Made by a program: the position numbers and the translations under genes. A stretch of DNA of 64,000 bases from Pseudomonas sp. PD9R (GTDB lineage Bacteria; Pseudomonadota; Gammaproteobacteria; Pseudomonadales; Pseudomonadaceae), in contig NZ_JAHTMR010000001.1 in assembly GCF_019200975.1 (NCBI RefSeq), positions 699,400 through 763,399 on the forward strand. Reading direction: 5' to 3'. The notes below the pieces were generated by a model. The model did not search any database. It was not told the origin of the DNA and was given only the letters and a program-made list of their open reading frames with translations. Shown one piece after another: positions 42,418-51,467 of the stretch (positions within the stretch are counted from its first letter, which is position 1; every line of letters begins with the position of its first letter).

Positions 42418-43389
42418 TCACACACAAAGCTTCGATGCACCCGCACCGCTACGCACTTCCCTGGCGGTGCAACCGAAGTGCTGGCGGAAACTGCGGGTAA
42501 ACTGGGCCTGGTCACTGAACCCCCAGCGCATGGCCAACTCGCCGATCGACAGGTGGCAGTTGGGGTCAAGCAAACCCCGGTTGACCGCTTCAAGACGTCG
42601 CAGACGAATCCATTCCCCAAGGCTGTAGGGCGTGCTGCTGAAGAGTTTGTGCAGATAACGCACTGACAGGCCACAGGCATCGGCGATCATCTGTGGTGCC
42701 AGGTCGGGGTTGCCCAGTTGCTTGTCGACGTACTGCTCGATGCGCTGCAAATGCATTGCAGCCAGGTTCGAGCTTTCGCTGTTGAGCACTCGCTCATCAT
42801 CACGCAAAGCCATCAACAAGGTTGAGAGTGCCTGTTCCAGCAACATATGACGGGCGGCCTCGTCGCATTCATCGAAACGGGCAGCGCACATGGCCAACTG
42901 ATCGACAAAGATCCGTCCGAGGGCGCGCTTGGCATCGAAGCAGAAACGCGTGTAGCGCTCGGCACCGCGCAGTTGTCCGTGCAGCGCACGCTCAGGAAGC
43001 TTGAACACCCACAGGTCGTTGTCGCTGGCGTAGTGAAAGCGGTAGGGCGCATCACCCCGTTCGAAAATGAAGCCCCCGGGTTGGCAATGCAGTGCCCGGC
43101 CGTCCTGTTCGAAATGGACTTCGCTGCGGCGCGGTACGGTGACGAGGTAGCAGGCTTCGTTGTCGTCACTGACCTGGGCCTTGCTGCGCGAATAGCCCAG
43201 TTGACTGGAACGAAGGCGTGAAAGCGTCAGCGGGGTGCTGCCGGTTTCCCAGATTTGCAGGCTGCCGCTGAAGCTGCTGGTGGGGGCGAACTCCAGCGAC
43301 AGCGGAAAATAGGCGCTGGCGATTGCATTGGCCCAGAGTGGCTGGCGTTGACTGTCGGGCCAGGAACGGGTGGAGAGTTTGTACGCCAT
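42418..43389 (-). CDS. AraC-family regulator (FeaR-like N-terminal domain)
   Basis: This 323-residue protein has an N-terminal cupin-like AraC-binding domain (ADIFERG-type GGFIFERGDAPYRF) and two helix-turn-helix units at about residues 220-315: MIADACGLSVRYLHKLFSS and ELAMRWGFSDQAQFTRSFRQ. I chose the ATG at 43389 (MAYKLSTRSWPDSQRQ); the open frame upstream to 43488 is unlikely coding. It lies after the hydantoinase/oxoprolinase genes on the same strand, past a perfect 13-bp hairpin, so it may have its own promoter and regulate the NCS1-HyuBA genes. Confidence 0.85.
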   Translation of the reverse strand: MAYKLSTRSWPDSQRQPLWANAIASAYFPLSLEFAPTSSFSGSLQIWETGSTPLTLSRLRSSQLGYSRSKAQVSDDNEACYLVTVPRRSEVHFEQDGRALHCQPGGFIFERGDAPYRFHYASDNDLWVFKLPERALHGQLRGAERYTRFCFDAKRALGRIFVDQLAMCAARFDECDEAARHMLLEQALSTLLMALRDDERVLNSESSNLAAMHLQRIEQYVDKQLGNPDLAPQMIADACGLSVRYLHKLFSSTPYSLGEWIRLRRLEAVNRGLLDPNCHLSIGELAMRWGFSDQAQFTRSFRQHFGCTAREVRSGAGASKLCV

Positions 43390-43420
43390 GGCGGCCCTCG
43401 TATCATTTTTATTATGAGGA

Positions 43421-43449
43421 CGGTGCCGACGGAAGATCCGTCGGCACCG
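43421..43449 (-). terminator. Perfect 13-bp hairpin between HyuA-type and AraC genes
   Basis: CGGTGCCGACGGA (43421-43433) pairs fully with TCCGTCGGCACCG (43437-43449) around AGA. It sits 36 bases after the stop of the hydantoinase A gene (43485). No T run follows, but the stem is very stable. Confidence 0.5.
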
Positions 43450-43484
43450 CTGGTTTGCCATCATTTGCCAATGCTTGCGGGCGG

Positions 43485-45575
43485 TCAATCGTCAGGCGTC
43501 AGCCGGTAGGTGGCCGAAGGTGCGAGCGTCGCCTTCCAACCCGGTGGCACGACGATGTTGGTCGTCGCTTCTTCGATCACGCAAGGGCCTTGAACCGTTT
43601 GCCCCGATTGCAGCCGATCACCGTTGTACACCGGCGTTTCCTGCCAGGGTGATTGAGCGCTGAACAGCATCGAGCGATGGTCAGTGGCCTTGGGCAAGAC
43701 AATTTCGGCTGGCTGCGGCAGTTCCGGCATAGGTGGGCGTTGCAGGCGTGCAATCACCGAGCACTCCAGGTTCACCAGTTCTATCGGGCTTTCAGGCTCG
43801 CTGTAGGAAAACAGCGCCTTGTGCCGCGTATGGAACGCTTCACGCAAGCTGATCAGTCCTGGTTGATCCAGTTGATCGCGGGTCAGCTCGACGCTGCATT
43901 CGTGAATTTGCCCGAGGTAGCGAATCTCCAGGTTGTACAGGCACTCGACGTGGTTGCCGGCACCGAAGCCATCGTCACGCAGGTTGTTCATGCCGCGCTC
44001 GCGCAGGTCGCGCAGTGTTTGGTTGAGCAGCGGCAAGTTGACCAGTTCGTCATCCAGGCGCATCGGCAGCGTGGTCAGTTGGTCGTAACGGATGTCCGAA
44101 AGAATCTGGCCGTAGGCACACAGCCCGGAAGCGACTTTCGGGATCAGCACCACCTGACTGCCGATTTCCTCGGCCAGGCGCATCACGTGCATGCCCGCCG
44201 CACCCCCGGCGCCGATCAGGGCAAAGTCCCGAGGGTCGTAACCACGTTCTACCGACACCCGCCGAATGCCGCTGACCATGTTCAGGTTGACCAGGGTGAT
44301 GATGCCGATGGCCGCGCGCTCAACGCTGATGCCCAATGGCTCGGCGATTTTGCGCCGGATTGCCTCGATGGCAGCGTCGCGGTTGAGCCGAATGCTGCCA
44401 CCCAGCAACGCACCGTCGGCCAGATAACCGAGCGCCAGGTTGGCGTCGGTGACCGTTGGTTCGGTCCCGCCCTTGCCGTAGCACACCGGCCCGGGATTGG
44501 CACCGGCGCTGCGCGGGCCGACCTGGAGCATGCCGAAGTCATCCAGATAGGCAATCGAGCCGCCGCCAGCACCGAGGGTTTCCACCTGGATCATCGGCAC
44601 GCCGATGCGGTAGCGCAGGAAGTCGGTGTCCTTGCTGAAGTTGGTGCGCCCCGACTTGCTCAAGGTGATGTCGAACGAGGTGCCGCCCATGTCCACCGTG
44701 ATTACGTTGTCGATGCCAAACGGCTGCGCGACGCATAACCCGGCTTGTGGCGCGGAAGCGGGGCCGGAGTTGATCGCATTGACCGCACGTTCGCGCATCA
44801 CCACACCTGGTGCGAGGCCGCCGTTGGATTGAAAGTAGCGAGTCGGCTGTTGCGCACCGAGTTCCTCGAACAAGGCATCGATCTTTTCAATGTAGCGGCC
44901 CATCACCGGGCTCAAGTAAGCGTTAACCACTGTTGTCGAGGTGCGGGTGTATTCGCGGATTTGCGGGAACACTTCGTTGCCGGTGCAGACAAACACGTCC
45001 GGCAATGCCGCCCGCACCATTTCGGCGGCACGCTGTTCGTGGCTCGGGTTGCGCACCGACCAGACGAAGGAAATGGCGACGGCTTTAACGTCCTGCTCGC
45101 GGAAATACTCAATCGTGTCACGAATTGCCTGTTCGTCGAGCGGGGCATATTCGCTGCCGTCACTGATGATTCGGCCGCCGATGGGCCGCCGCAGGTGGCG
45201 GGGTACCAGCATGTAGGCTGGCGGGTAGCTGGCGTCGTAGCGATGCCCGTCTTCCTTGTGGCCCAGGCGGATTTCCAGGCTGTCTTCATGCCCGTCGGTG
45301 CACAGCAGGCCGACCTTCACGCCGGTTTTTTCGATCAGCGCGTTGAGGGCCACCGTGGTGCCGTTGATGCACAGGTCGCAGTCGCCAATGATCTCGGCCG
45401 GGGTGCGACCGATGGCGTCGGCGATTTGCGCCAGCCCGTTACGGATCGCGATAGTGCCGTCCTGCGGTGTCGACGGTGCCTTGAACAGCTGCACGTTGCC
45501 GCTGCGATCCGCCAGGATGAAATCGGTGAAAGTGCCGCCGGCGTCGATGCCCAGACGATATTGTTGTTTGCTCAT
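43485..45575 (-). CDS. Hydantoinase/oxoprolinase family protein, subunit A (ATP-binding)
   Basis: This 696-residue protein has the HyuA domains: an N-terminal part starting LGIDAGGTFTDFILADRSGN, and the central domain with VITVDMGGTSFDITLSKSGR and GAGGGSIAYLD, which bind ATP. Family members open cyclic amides with ATP: 5-oxoproline, N-methylhydantoin, hydantoins. It starts at 45575 (MSKQQYRLGID); the frame runs 13 codons further up without a better ribosome site. Subunit B is encoded 39 bases upstream. It should act in the cytoplasm. The exact substrate is unknown. Confidence 0.9.
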   Translation of the reverse strand: MSKQQYRLGIDAGGTFTDFILADRSGNVQLFKAPSTPQDGTIAIRNGLAQIADAIGRTPAEIIGDCDLCINGTTVALNALIEKTGVKVGLLCTDGHEDSLEIRLGHKEDGHRYDASYPPAYMLVPRHLRRPIGGRIISDGSEYAPLDEQAIRDTIEYFREQDVKAVAISFVWSVRNPSHEQRAAEMVRAALPDVFVCTGNEVFPQIREYTRTSTTVVNAYLSPVMGRYIEKIDALFEELGAQQPTRYFQSNGGLAPGVVMRERAVNAINSGPASAPQAGLCVAQPFGIDNVITVDMGGTSFDITLSKSGRTNFSKDTDFLRYRIGVPMIQVETLGAGGGSIAYLDDFGMLQVGPRSAGANPGPVCYGKGGTEPTVTDANLALGYLADGALLGGSIRLNRDAAIEAIRRKIAEPLGISVERAAIGIITLVNLNMVSGIRRVSVERGYDPRDFALIGAGGAAGMHVMRLAEEIGSQVVLIPKVASGLCAYGQILSDIRYDQLTTLPMRLDDELVNLPLLNQTLRDLRERGMNNLRDDGFGAGNHVECLYNLEIRYLGQIHECSVELTRDQLDQPGLISLREAFHTRHKALFSYSEPESPIELVNLECSVIARLQRPPMPELPQPAEIVLPKATDHRSMLFSAQSPWQETPVYNGDRLQSGQTVQGPCVIEEATTNIVVPPGWKATLAPSATYRLTPDD

Positions 45576-45614
45576 GATCAGGGATTCCAGAGGGCTCAAA
45601 GGGGCCGGGCTCAA

Positions 45615-47360
45615 TTAATGGGCGGCACGGCGGGCGCTGGTGGCTGCTTCATCGACCTGGCCGTTGCTGTCGATCACCACGCCGTATTCCAGACTGGCAC
45701 CTTCACGAGACACCAGGCCGTTGCGCACGTCGTTCAACACGCTGGCGATAGATCGGCGCAGAGGGTTGCCATAGCCGCCGCCGCCAGGGTTGACGTTGAT
45801 GACCCGTTCGCCCGGTTGCGCGGTGAGTTGCGCGTTGTAGATAAAGCGCTGTTCTTCACCGTCGTTTTTGCGGTGAATCAAATGGCCCAGCTTGGGTTCG
45901 AGCATGACGTTGTTCGCGCCGGCGGCACCCGACGTCGGCAACTGACGGCCCTCACCAAACCCGACCACGGTCATGGCGTGGTTCAGCGGCTCGATTTCGA
46001 TACGTGTCCCTGAACCGCCGCGATATTCACCGGCGCCACCGCTGTCGGTCATCAGGCTGTAGCGGTGGATGAGGATCGGATAGGAATACTCCAGCAACTC
46101 GATATCGCCAGACATCAGCGCCCCGAAGCAGCACAGCGGACCGCACGCCGGCCAACCGTCCATGGCTTTATTCGCGCCGGCACCGGAGATGATCGAAGCG
46201 AGGACCATGGTCACGTACTCGTCGTTGCCATTGCGCGGGTCATGCCCGGCAATGTTGATCCCACTGGCATGGCCCCAGGAGGCGGTCACGCGGTCGGGTG
46301 CTGCTTGCTCGAGTGCCAGACGCACCGCATCGGCCAGAGTTTCCATCGGCGTGGTGGTGCTGTTGACGTGAGGCGCCGGTTCCTGGGCGTTGCACAATGT
46401 GCCCGGTGGGCCGAGGTCGACGGATACGCAACGGTACAAGCCTTCGTTGTAGGGCGGCGGCACCTGCGCGAACATCATCAGCCCCAGGTAAACCCCGGAC
46501 ACCGAATTACCCGCGTAAGAGTTGATGAAGTAGGGCACTTGCGGCGGACTTTCGATCAGGATGTGCGCCTCGTCGCCGCGAATTTCCACTTGCGCGGTGA
46601 TCGACAGTTCACCCAGGCCGTGACCGGAGTCCTCAAGCACCGCCGTGCCGGTGTAGAAACCGTCCGGCACGTCACGCAGCAAGGCACGCATGTGCCGGTC
46701 CGCCATGTCTTTCAGTTCGGCGATGCACGCGCGCACCTGCTCCACGCCGTAGCGATCGAGCAGTTCGAGCAAGTGGCGTTCACCGACATTGCAGGCGCCG
46801 TACTGGGCGTTGAGATCGCCTTCCTGATAAGCCCGGGCGCGCATGTTGGTCAGCAACAGGTTGATCACGTCCTCGCGGCGCTTGCCCTGAGACCAGAGTT
46901 TCACTGGGGGGATACGCAAGCCTTCGGCGTAGATTTCCTTGGCATCCGGGTTGTAGCCGGCGGGCACCGGGCCGCCGATGTCGGTCAGGTGGCCTTTGCA
47001 AACGGTCCAGAACACCAGTTCGCCTTTGTAGAACACCGGTTTGTACATGCAGCAGTCGAGAATATGGCTGCCCATGTAGGCCGGGTCATTGTGGTAAATC
47101 ACATCGCCTTCCTGGACGTCATCACCGAAAAAACCGGCGACGCATTTCATCGCGGGAATCAGTGAGCCCAGGTGAATCGGGATGTCCTGGCCTTGCAGGA
47201 TCATTTCCGGAAGGTGATCGAACAGTGCGTTCGAATAGTCGTGAGCCAGGTTGAAAACGCTCGAACGACCGGTTTTCTCAAGGGTGATGGTCATTTCGCG
47301 CTGCGCGGTTTCGAGCGCGCCTCGCACGACGGCCAGGGTGATCGGATCTACTGTGCTCAT
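45615..47360 (-). CDS. Hydantoinase/oxoprolinase family protein, subunit B
   Basis: This 581-residue HyuB-type protein begins STVDPITLAVVRGALETAQ, has HPEMILQGQDIPIHLGSL-like segments (HLPEMILQGQDIPIHLGSL), YHNDPAYMGSHILDCCMYKP and, towards the end, GGAGEYRGGSGTRIEIEPLN. Subunits A and B form the ATP-dependent cyclic amidase. It precedes subunit A on the same strand after 39 bases. An NCS1 permease gene lies 312 bases upstream, across a REP repeat, which suggests its own promoter. HyuC (carbamoylase) or HyuE (racemase) genes are not seen. Confidence 0.9.
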   Translation of the reverse strand: MSTVDPITLAVVRGALETAQREMTITLEKTGRSSVFNLAHDYSNALFDHLPEMILQGQDIPIHLGSLIPAMKCVAGFFGDDVQEGDVIYHNDPAYMGSHILDCCMYKPVFYKGELVFWTVCKGHLTDIGGPVPAGYNPDAKEIYAEGLRIPPVKLWSQGKRREDVINLLLTNMRARAYQEGDLNAQYGACNVGERHLLELLDRYGVEQVRACIAELKDMADRHMRALLRDVPDGFYTGTAVLEDSGHGLGELSITAQVEIRGDEAHILIESPPQVPYFINSYAGNSVSGVYLGLMMFAQVPPPYNEGLYRCVSVDLGPPGTLCNAQEPAPHVNSTTTPMETLADAVRLALEQAAPDRVTASWGHASGINIAGHDPRNGNDEYVTMVLASIISGAGANKAMDGWPACGPLCCFGALMSGDIELLEYSYPILIHRYSLMTDSGGAGEYRGGSGTRIEIEPLNHAMTVVGFGEGRQLPTSGAAGANNVMLEPKLGHLIHRKNDGEEQRFIYNAQLTAQPGERVINVNPGGGGYGNPLRRSIASVLNDVRNGLVSREGASLEYGVVIDSNGQVDEAATSARRAAH

Positions 47361-47672
47361 GGGTCACCAGAAATCTTGTTGTTATCCAGGTGGAGGTCAG
47401 GACGAACGTCTAACCCACGACACAAAACTACGCGCTCGAACCGGTGGGTGGCTTGGCGCAACGTGCACTGGTATTTGATTGTCAGTGCACTGGGGGGATT
47501 GAGGGGGGTGGGTGGAAATGCGTTTCTGCGGCTGCGCAGAACCTGCGCTCGGACTGCAGCGTTCGGCAGTTCCTACAGGTGCACGCGATCACATGTAGGA
47601 GCTGCCGAAGGCTGCGATCTTTTGATCTTGCTTTTGATTTGCCCCTGTCCCAATCCACCGCATAAAGGGCTT
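47361..47672. other. 312-base intergenic region with paired REP repeat
   Basis: No gene is visible. Positions 47555-47582 (CAGCGTTCGGCAGTTCCTAC and flanks) and 47590-47629 (TGTAGGAGCTGCCGAAGGCT and flanks) are imperfect inverted arms of the GATCGCAGCC family seen at 59368. It would separate the permease transcript from the HyuB gene. Positions 47361-47550 hold the HyuB promoter region but no clear boxes. Confidence 0.5.
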
Positions 47673-49034
47673 TCAGGCACAACTGGCACTCACAAACCAG
47701 CTACGCCGAGCATTCATCAGCAGCAACCAATACGCGCCAAATGCACTGACAAATGTCACCGGCGCCGACCACGTCGTCAGCGTTGCATTGCCGCAATTGA
47801 GCAGCGCAATGCCCAGCCCGGCAGCAAAAAACCAGGCACCGAGGCCGCAAGGATTAAAGGCACTGACCCGATCCATCTGATATTCGATCCGATCCTGGAA
47901 CAGCTGGGTGTATCGGGGCGAAAAGATATGCGCCAAGGCTATCGCCACCCAGGCCACCACAAAAATGCTCTGGTACGACAACGCTTGCAGGATGTACTCG
48001 AAAACATTCAGGCGCATCAGCGTGTAAACCAAAGCGCCAACGGCAATAGCCCAGACCATGTAAGGCACTTTCGCCAGTCCCAGACCGCCGAAGAAGGCCT
48101 GCATGTTGGTGGCGGCCAGGTAGAAATTAGCCGAGTTGATACGCGTCTGGCTGATCCAGACAAAAATCAGACCCCAGATACCCATCAACTCGATAATCGC
48201 CATCACCACAGACACCTCGGACAAGCCGCCGGGTGTCGGAATGGTCCCCGCCAGAAAGATCCCGACCAGCCCATTGATCAAAAACGTGAAGGTGTAGAAG
48301 GGCAGGCCAAAATTGAAGCGGCCATGGTAGTTGGCGTCTTCCTTACGACCGAAACGGGCGTAGTCCCAGGTGTACATCATCAGGATCCACACGCCCATGA
48401 AGTAGCTGAAGCAATTCCACCAGCCGTTCTCCACAGGGCCGGTCGCCGGCCCCATTTGCAGCCAGGCAGCGCTGTAGCCGTATTGGTCGACGGTCATCAC
48501 CACCAATGCGACCAGGCCGATCAGGTAGAAGGGCAGCAGCACGCCGTTGAGCTTGTCCATCCAGTTTTGCACGCTGCCCAAGATCAGCGGCACGCTGTAC
48601 AGCACCACCAGCAGATACGCCTGATTGATCGACAACGAGGGCACGTACTGTTGAATCGCAATGGCGATGACCGAGCCTTCGAACACGCTGTAATACGTTG
48701 CGGTGGCGAAGAAGATCAAAGTCGCCAGCACCGCGCCTTTGTGGCCGAACAATACCCGCGAGAACAACGCGACCGACAACCCGGTCCTGATCGCATAACG
48801 GGAAATAACGCCATTGATGGCCGCGTAGGTCACCACCGACAACAGCAGGCCGATAATCGCGTTTTTAGTACCGAAGGTCATTGCCAGCGTGGCCGAAACG
48901 ACCAGCCAGAACATGGCGCTGCAAATGCCCCACCAGGCCATCGTCAGCGAGCGTTTACTCATGCGGTGTGTTTCGGCAACGGCAGCGCCCGAATAGTCGG
49001 TGCTGTCGCCTTGTTTCTGGAGGGTGGCGGCCAT
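47673..49034 (-). CDS. NCS1-family permease (cytosine/purine/hydantoin type)
   Basis: This 453-residue inner-membrane protein has about twelve hydrophobic helices: ICSAMFWLVVSATLAMTFGT, VALFSRVLFGHKGAVLATLI, and later MMYTWDYARFGR and FVWISQTRINSANFYLAATN, motifs of nucleobase:cation symporters. Members import cytosine, allantoin, hydantoins or uracil with a proton or sodium ion. With HyuB and HyuA on the same strand after 312 bases, the cargo is probably the cyclic amide those enzymes open. A REP pair lies between. The start MAATLQKQGDSTDYSG has no strong ribosome site. Confidence 0.87.
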   Translation of the reverse strand: MAATLQKQGDSTDYSGAAVAETHRMSKRSLTMAWWGICSAMFWLVVSATLAMTFGTKNAIIGLLLSVVTYAAINGVISRYAIRTGLSVALFSRVLFGHKGAVLATLIFFATATYYSVFEGSVIAIAIQQYVPSLSINQAYLLVVLYSVPLILGSVQNWMDKLNGVLLPFYLIGLVALVVMTVDQYGYSAAWLQMGPATGPVENGWWNCFSYFMGVWILMMYTWDYARFGRKEDANYHGRFNFGLPFYTFTFLINGLVGIFLAGTIPTPGGLSEVSVVMAIIELMGIWGLIFVWISQTRINSANFYLAATNMQAFFGGLGLAKVPYMVWAIAVGALVYTLMRLNVFEYILQALSYQSIFVVAWVAIALAHIFSPRYTQLFQDRIEYQMDRVSAFNPCGLGAWFFAAGLGIALLNCGNATLTTWSAPVTFVSAFGAYWLLLMNARRSWFVSASCA

Positions 49035-49160
49035 GGTTCTTCTCTTGTTTTAGTGTGAAGAACCTGGATGGTAAGAGGCCCATGGTGCCGAATGATTGCT
49101 GTTGGCGGCCCTGTCTTTTGTCGTTGAGTGAATAGCGGGGGCACCTGTACGTCTTACTGC

Positions 49161-49460
49161 TTATGCCTGAACGTCACTGCCCTCAACCAGCAGCATCCGA
49201 TACTGCGCGCCCTTGAAACGATGTTGACGCGCCTCCTGATAGGCCGGGCTGTCGTACCACGCGCGCGCTGCGGTCATGTCGGGAAAACGCAGGATCGCAA
49301 CGCCTTCCGCCGCCGGGCCTTCCAGTACATCGAGCTCGCCATAGAAAGCCACTCGGGTGATGTCGTGGCCTGCACGGGCGGCGGGTGCTTTCTGCGCGTA
49401 TTGCTGCATTTCTGCGTCGTCGGTAGTGGTTTCGCGGATGAAGATGACATAAGCAGACAT
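49161..49460 (-). CDS. DUF1330-family protein
   Basis: This 99-residue cytosolic protein matches the DUF1330 dimeric alpha/beta-barrel type: SAYVIFIRETTTDDAEMQQY at the start, FYGELDVLEGPAAEGVAILR and FPDMTAARAWYDSPAYQEAR. I chose the ATG at 49460, which has AGGAA 7 bases before. Biochemical function is unknown for the family. It lies 115 bases downstream of the DJ-1-type gene on the same strand, and a hairpin at 49515-49560 separates them. Confidence 0.85.
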   Translation of the reverse strand: MSAYVIFIRETTTDDAEMQQYAQKAPAARAGHDITRVAFYGELDVLEGPAAEGVAILRFPDMTAARAWYDSPAYQEARQHRFKGAQYRMLLVEGSDVQA

Positions 49461-49514
49461 GTTGGATTCCTCAGTGAATGTGAAAAAAATGGGTACTGAA
49501 TGTCGCCACGCTGC

Positions 49515-49560
49515 GAGCCCGGTTCGATCACTGCGAGCTTGCAGTGATCTGGCCGGGCTC
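49515..49560 (+). terminator. Nested hairpin with T run, oriented plus
   Basis: GAGCCCGG (49515-49522) pairs with CCGGGCTC (49553-49560), enclosing a second perfect stem GATCACTGC/GCAGTGATC (49526-49534, 49541-49549). TTTTT follows on the plus strand. No plus-strand gene leads into it; on the minus strand it lies between two genes. Confidence 0.5.
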
Positions 49561-49575
49561 TTTTTCTGGTGAATA

Positions 49576-50244
49576 TCAGCGCAATGCTTCAACGATCGCT
49601 TTAGCCAACGGGCCACCCGACGCCGGGTTCTGGCCGGTCAGCAGGCGACCGTCGACCACGACCTTTTCCTGCCAGACATCTGCCGACGAATACTCGGCAC
49701 CCTCGGCGCGCAACTCATCTTCCAGATTGAACGGCACGTCAGCCTGGGCATAACCGGATTCTTCTTCGTTCGAGAAGGAGGTCAGCTTGCGGCCGCTTAC
49801 CAGCGGAGTGCCGTCTTCCAGCTTCACACCAAGGAATGCAGCCGGGCCATGGCAGACGGCTGCCACGATCTTGCCGCCGTTCCAGGCGCGTTGGACGGCG
49901 TTTTTCACGTCCGGGTCGTTGGCGATATCCACCATCGGGCCAAGGCCGCCCGGGAAGAAAATTGCGTCGTAGTCGAGCACATCCACTTCCGACAACTTGC
50001 GGCTGTTCGCCATGCGGCGGATCGCAGCGCTGTGACGGAACGCGAGCTGCGCAGGATCGCTTTCATCGTAGCCGTCCTCCGGTGGCGTACCGCCCAGTGG
50101 AGAGGCGTATTCGACCGCCACGCCGGCTTCGGCGAACACTTCGTACGGGTGGGCGACTTCAGGGAAGAAGTACCCGGTAGGGCGGTGGTTCGGGCCGATT
50201 TCGGCTGTGTTGGTCAGGATAAACAGTACGTGTTTGATGCTCAT
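49576..50244 (-). CDS. DJ-1/PfpI-superfamily protein (Hsp31-like)
   Basis: This 222-residue protein has the DJ-1 fold with nucleophile Cys in KIVAAVCHGPAAFLGV, and motifs DYDAIFFPGGLGPMVDIAND and KLTSFSNEEESGYAQADVPF that mark the large Hsp31/YhbO-type members. They act on methylglyoxal or as holding chaperones during stress. It starts MSIKHVLFILTNTAEIGPNH at 50244. It is divergent from a LysR gene at 50531 across 286 bases. A second DJ-1-fold gene is at 22318, but the two are only distantly alike by eye. Confidence 0.87.
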   Translation of the reverse strand: MSIKHVLFILTNTAEIGPNHRPTGYFFPEVAHPYEVFAEAGVAVEYASPLGGTPPEDGYDESDPAQLAFRHSAAIRRMANSRKLSEVDVLDYDAIFFPGGLGPMVDIANDPDVKNAVQRAWNGGKIVAAVCHGPAAFLGVKLEDGTPLVSGRKLTSFSNEEESGYAQADVPFNLEDELRAEGAEYSSADVWQEKVVVDGRLLTGQNPASGGPLAKAIVEALR

Positions 50245-50530
50245 GGGTAACTCCTTGATGATTTAGAAATACGGATTTGAGGGGGGCGAACGGTGATTCG
50301 GTTTCAGGCGAAGAGCGCCAAGGAGCGAGCCAGAGTCAACGATTGAGCAGAGCCCGGATCGCGCGCAACATCACCGGTCAACAGTGTTGGAGTGGTCATG
50401 CAGGTTTCCTCGATTGAACTGGACGCTTTGGATTTGGCGGATCCCTTTGGATGGGATAACTTTGCCCGATGTCCAGATATTCGAGAAATTTACTTATCTG
50501 ATTTTAGATATTCACAAGGCGTTATGAGAC

Positions 50531-51439
50531 ATGCGATACGACCTCAATCTCTTGCCGGTTTTTATTGCCCTTATGGAGGAGCGCAGCGTTACGCGGGCCG
50601 CCGTACGACTGGGCATTACGCAGCCTGCATTGTCGAACTCGCTCAATCGCCTGCGTGACACGCTCCGCGATCCTCTGTTTATCCGTGAGCGCTACGGCAT
50701 CAAGCCCACTCAATTTGCCGAGGAGATCGCGCCCGCTATTGCCGAGACGTTGGCCAGGCTCGATGAAGTCATCATCGGGCGGCAGCACTTTGATCCTGCA
50801 ACCTCAACCCGACAGTTCAACATCGCGCCCAACAGCTATGTCGAGATCGTGCTTATGCCGGTCGTCATCGCCAGGCTTCGTGAGCAGGCACCCGGGATAA
50901 AAGTGTCCCTGAGCTCATTCGGCAATGACCTGGCTGAAATTGGCGTGATCTCGGGAACCACTGACATGGCGCTAGGGCGCATCGTCGATCCGCCCGATAA
51001 TTTGATTGTTCAGCACTTGATGGACGATGGCCTGGCGTGTGTCGTGCGCATCGACCATCCTGATATCGGTGACAGCCTGTCGCGCGAGCAATATGAACAA
51101 CTGCGGCACGTCAATGTGCTGCCTCCGGGTCGTTTAAGGGTGGGACTTTTTCAAACGCTTGAGCGCCAGGGCTTGCGGCGCGAGCTGGCGATTTCAGTGA
51201 CTCATTTCCTCGCGGTCCCGGAAATCATCGCAGTGACCGATTACTGCGCGACACTGCCTCGGCTGATTTGCAACCAGATCGCCAAGGACCCACGGTTCAA
51301 AGTGCTGCAGCCGCCCGTCGATCTTGGCACCTTTCCGGTGGAGATCGCCTGGCACGTTCGTTATCGCAACGATCCAGCGCACCAATGGTTTCGGCAGCTG
51401 CTGGTTGAAACGGCAGCTGAGTTGTCTGGGAAACCTTGA
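50531..51439 (+). CDS. LysR-family regulator
   Basis: This 302-residue protein has a typical LysR helix-turn-helix at residues 5-65 (MEERSVTRAAVRLGITQPAL, SNSLNRLRD) and a ligand domain with TRQFNIAPNSYVEIVLMPVV. It resembles the NodD/LinR-like branch that has RLRDTLRDPLF and a strict LPVF start. It is divergent from the DJ-1-type gene, which is a likely target. The AT-rich region 50440-50530 before it (GATTTTAGATATTCACAAGG) has LysR-style repeats but no clear site. It is followed after 28 bases by the reductase-like gene, which may be co-transcribed. Confidence 0.9.
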   Translation: MRYDLNLLPVFIALMEERSVTRAAVRLGITQPALSNSLNRLRDTLRDPLFIRERYGIKPTQFAEEIAPAIAETLARLDEVIIGRQHFDPATSTRQFNIAPNSYVEIVLMPVVIARLREQAPGIKVSLSSFGNDLAEIGVISGTTDMALGRIVDPPDNLIVQHLMDDGLACVVRIDHPDIGDSLSREQYEQLRHVNVLPPGRLRVGLFQTLERQGLRRELAISVTHFLAVPEIIAVTDYCATLPRLICNQIAKDPRFKVLQPPVDLGTFPVEIAWHVRYRNDPAHQWFRQLLVETAAELSGKP

Positions 51440-51467
51440 TTTTTTGAGCAGGAATCAGGAGATAAAC

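Noticed and set aside
47172..49058. A 628-codon open frame on the plus strand opposite the HyuB and NCS1 genes
   Set aside because: It runs antisense to two well-supported genes, is rich in His, Gln and Arg as expected from reversed high-GC codons, and has no family motifs. It is a shadow of the real genes.
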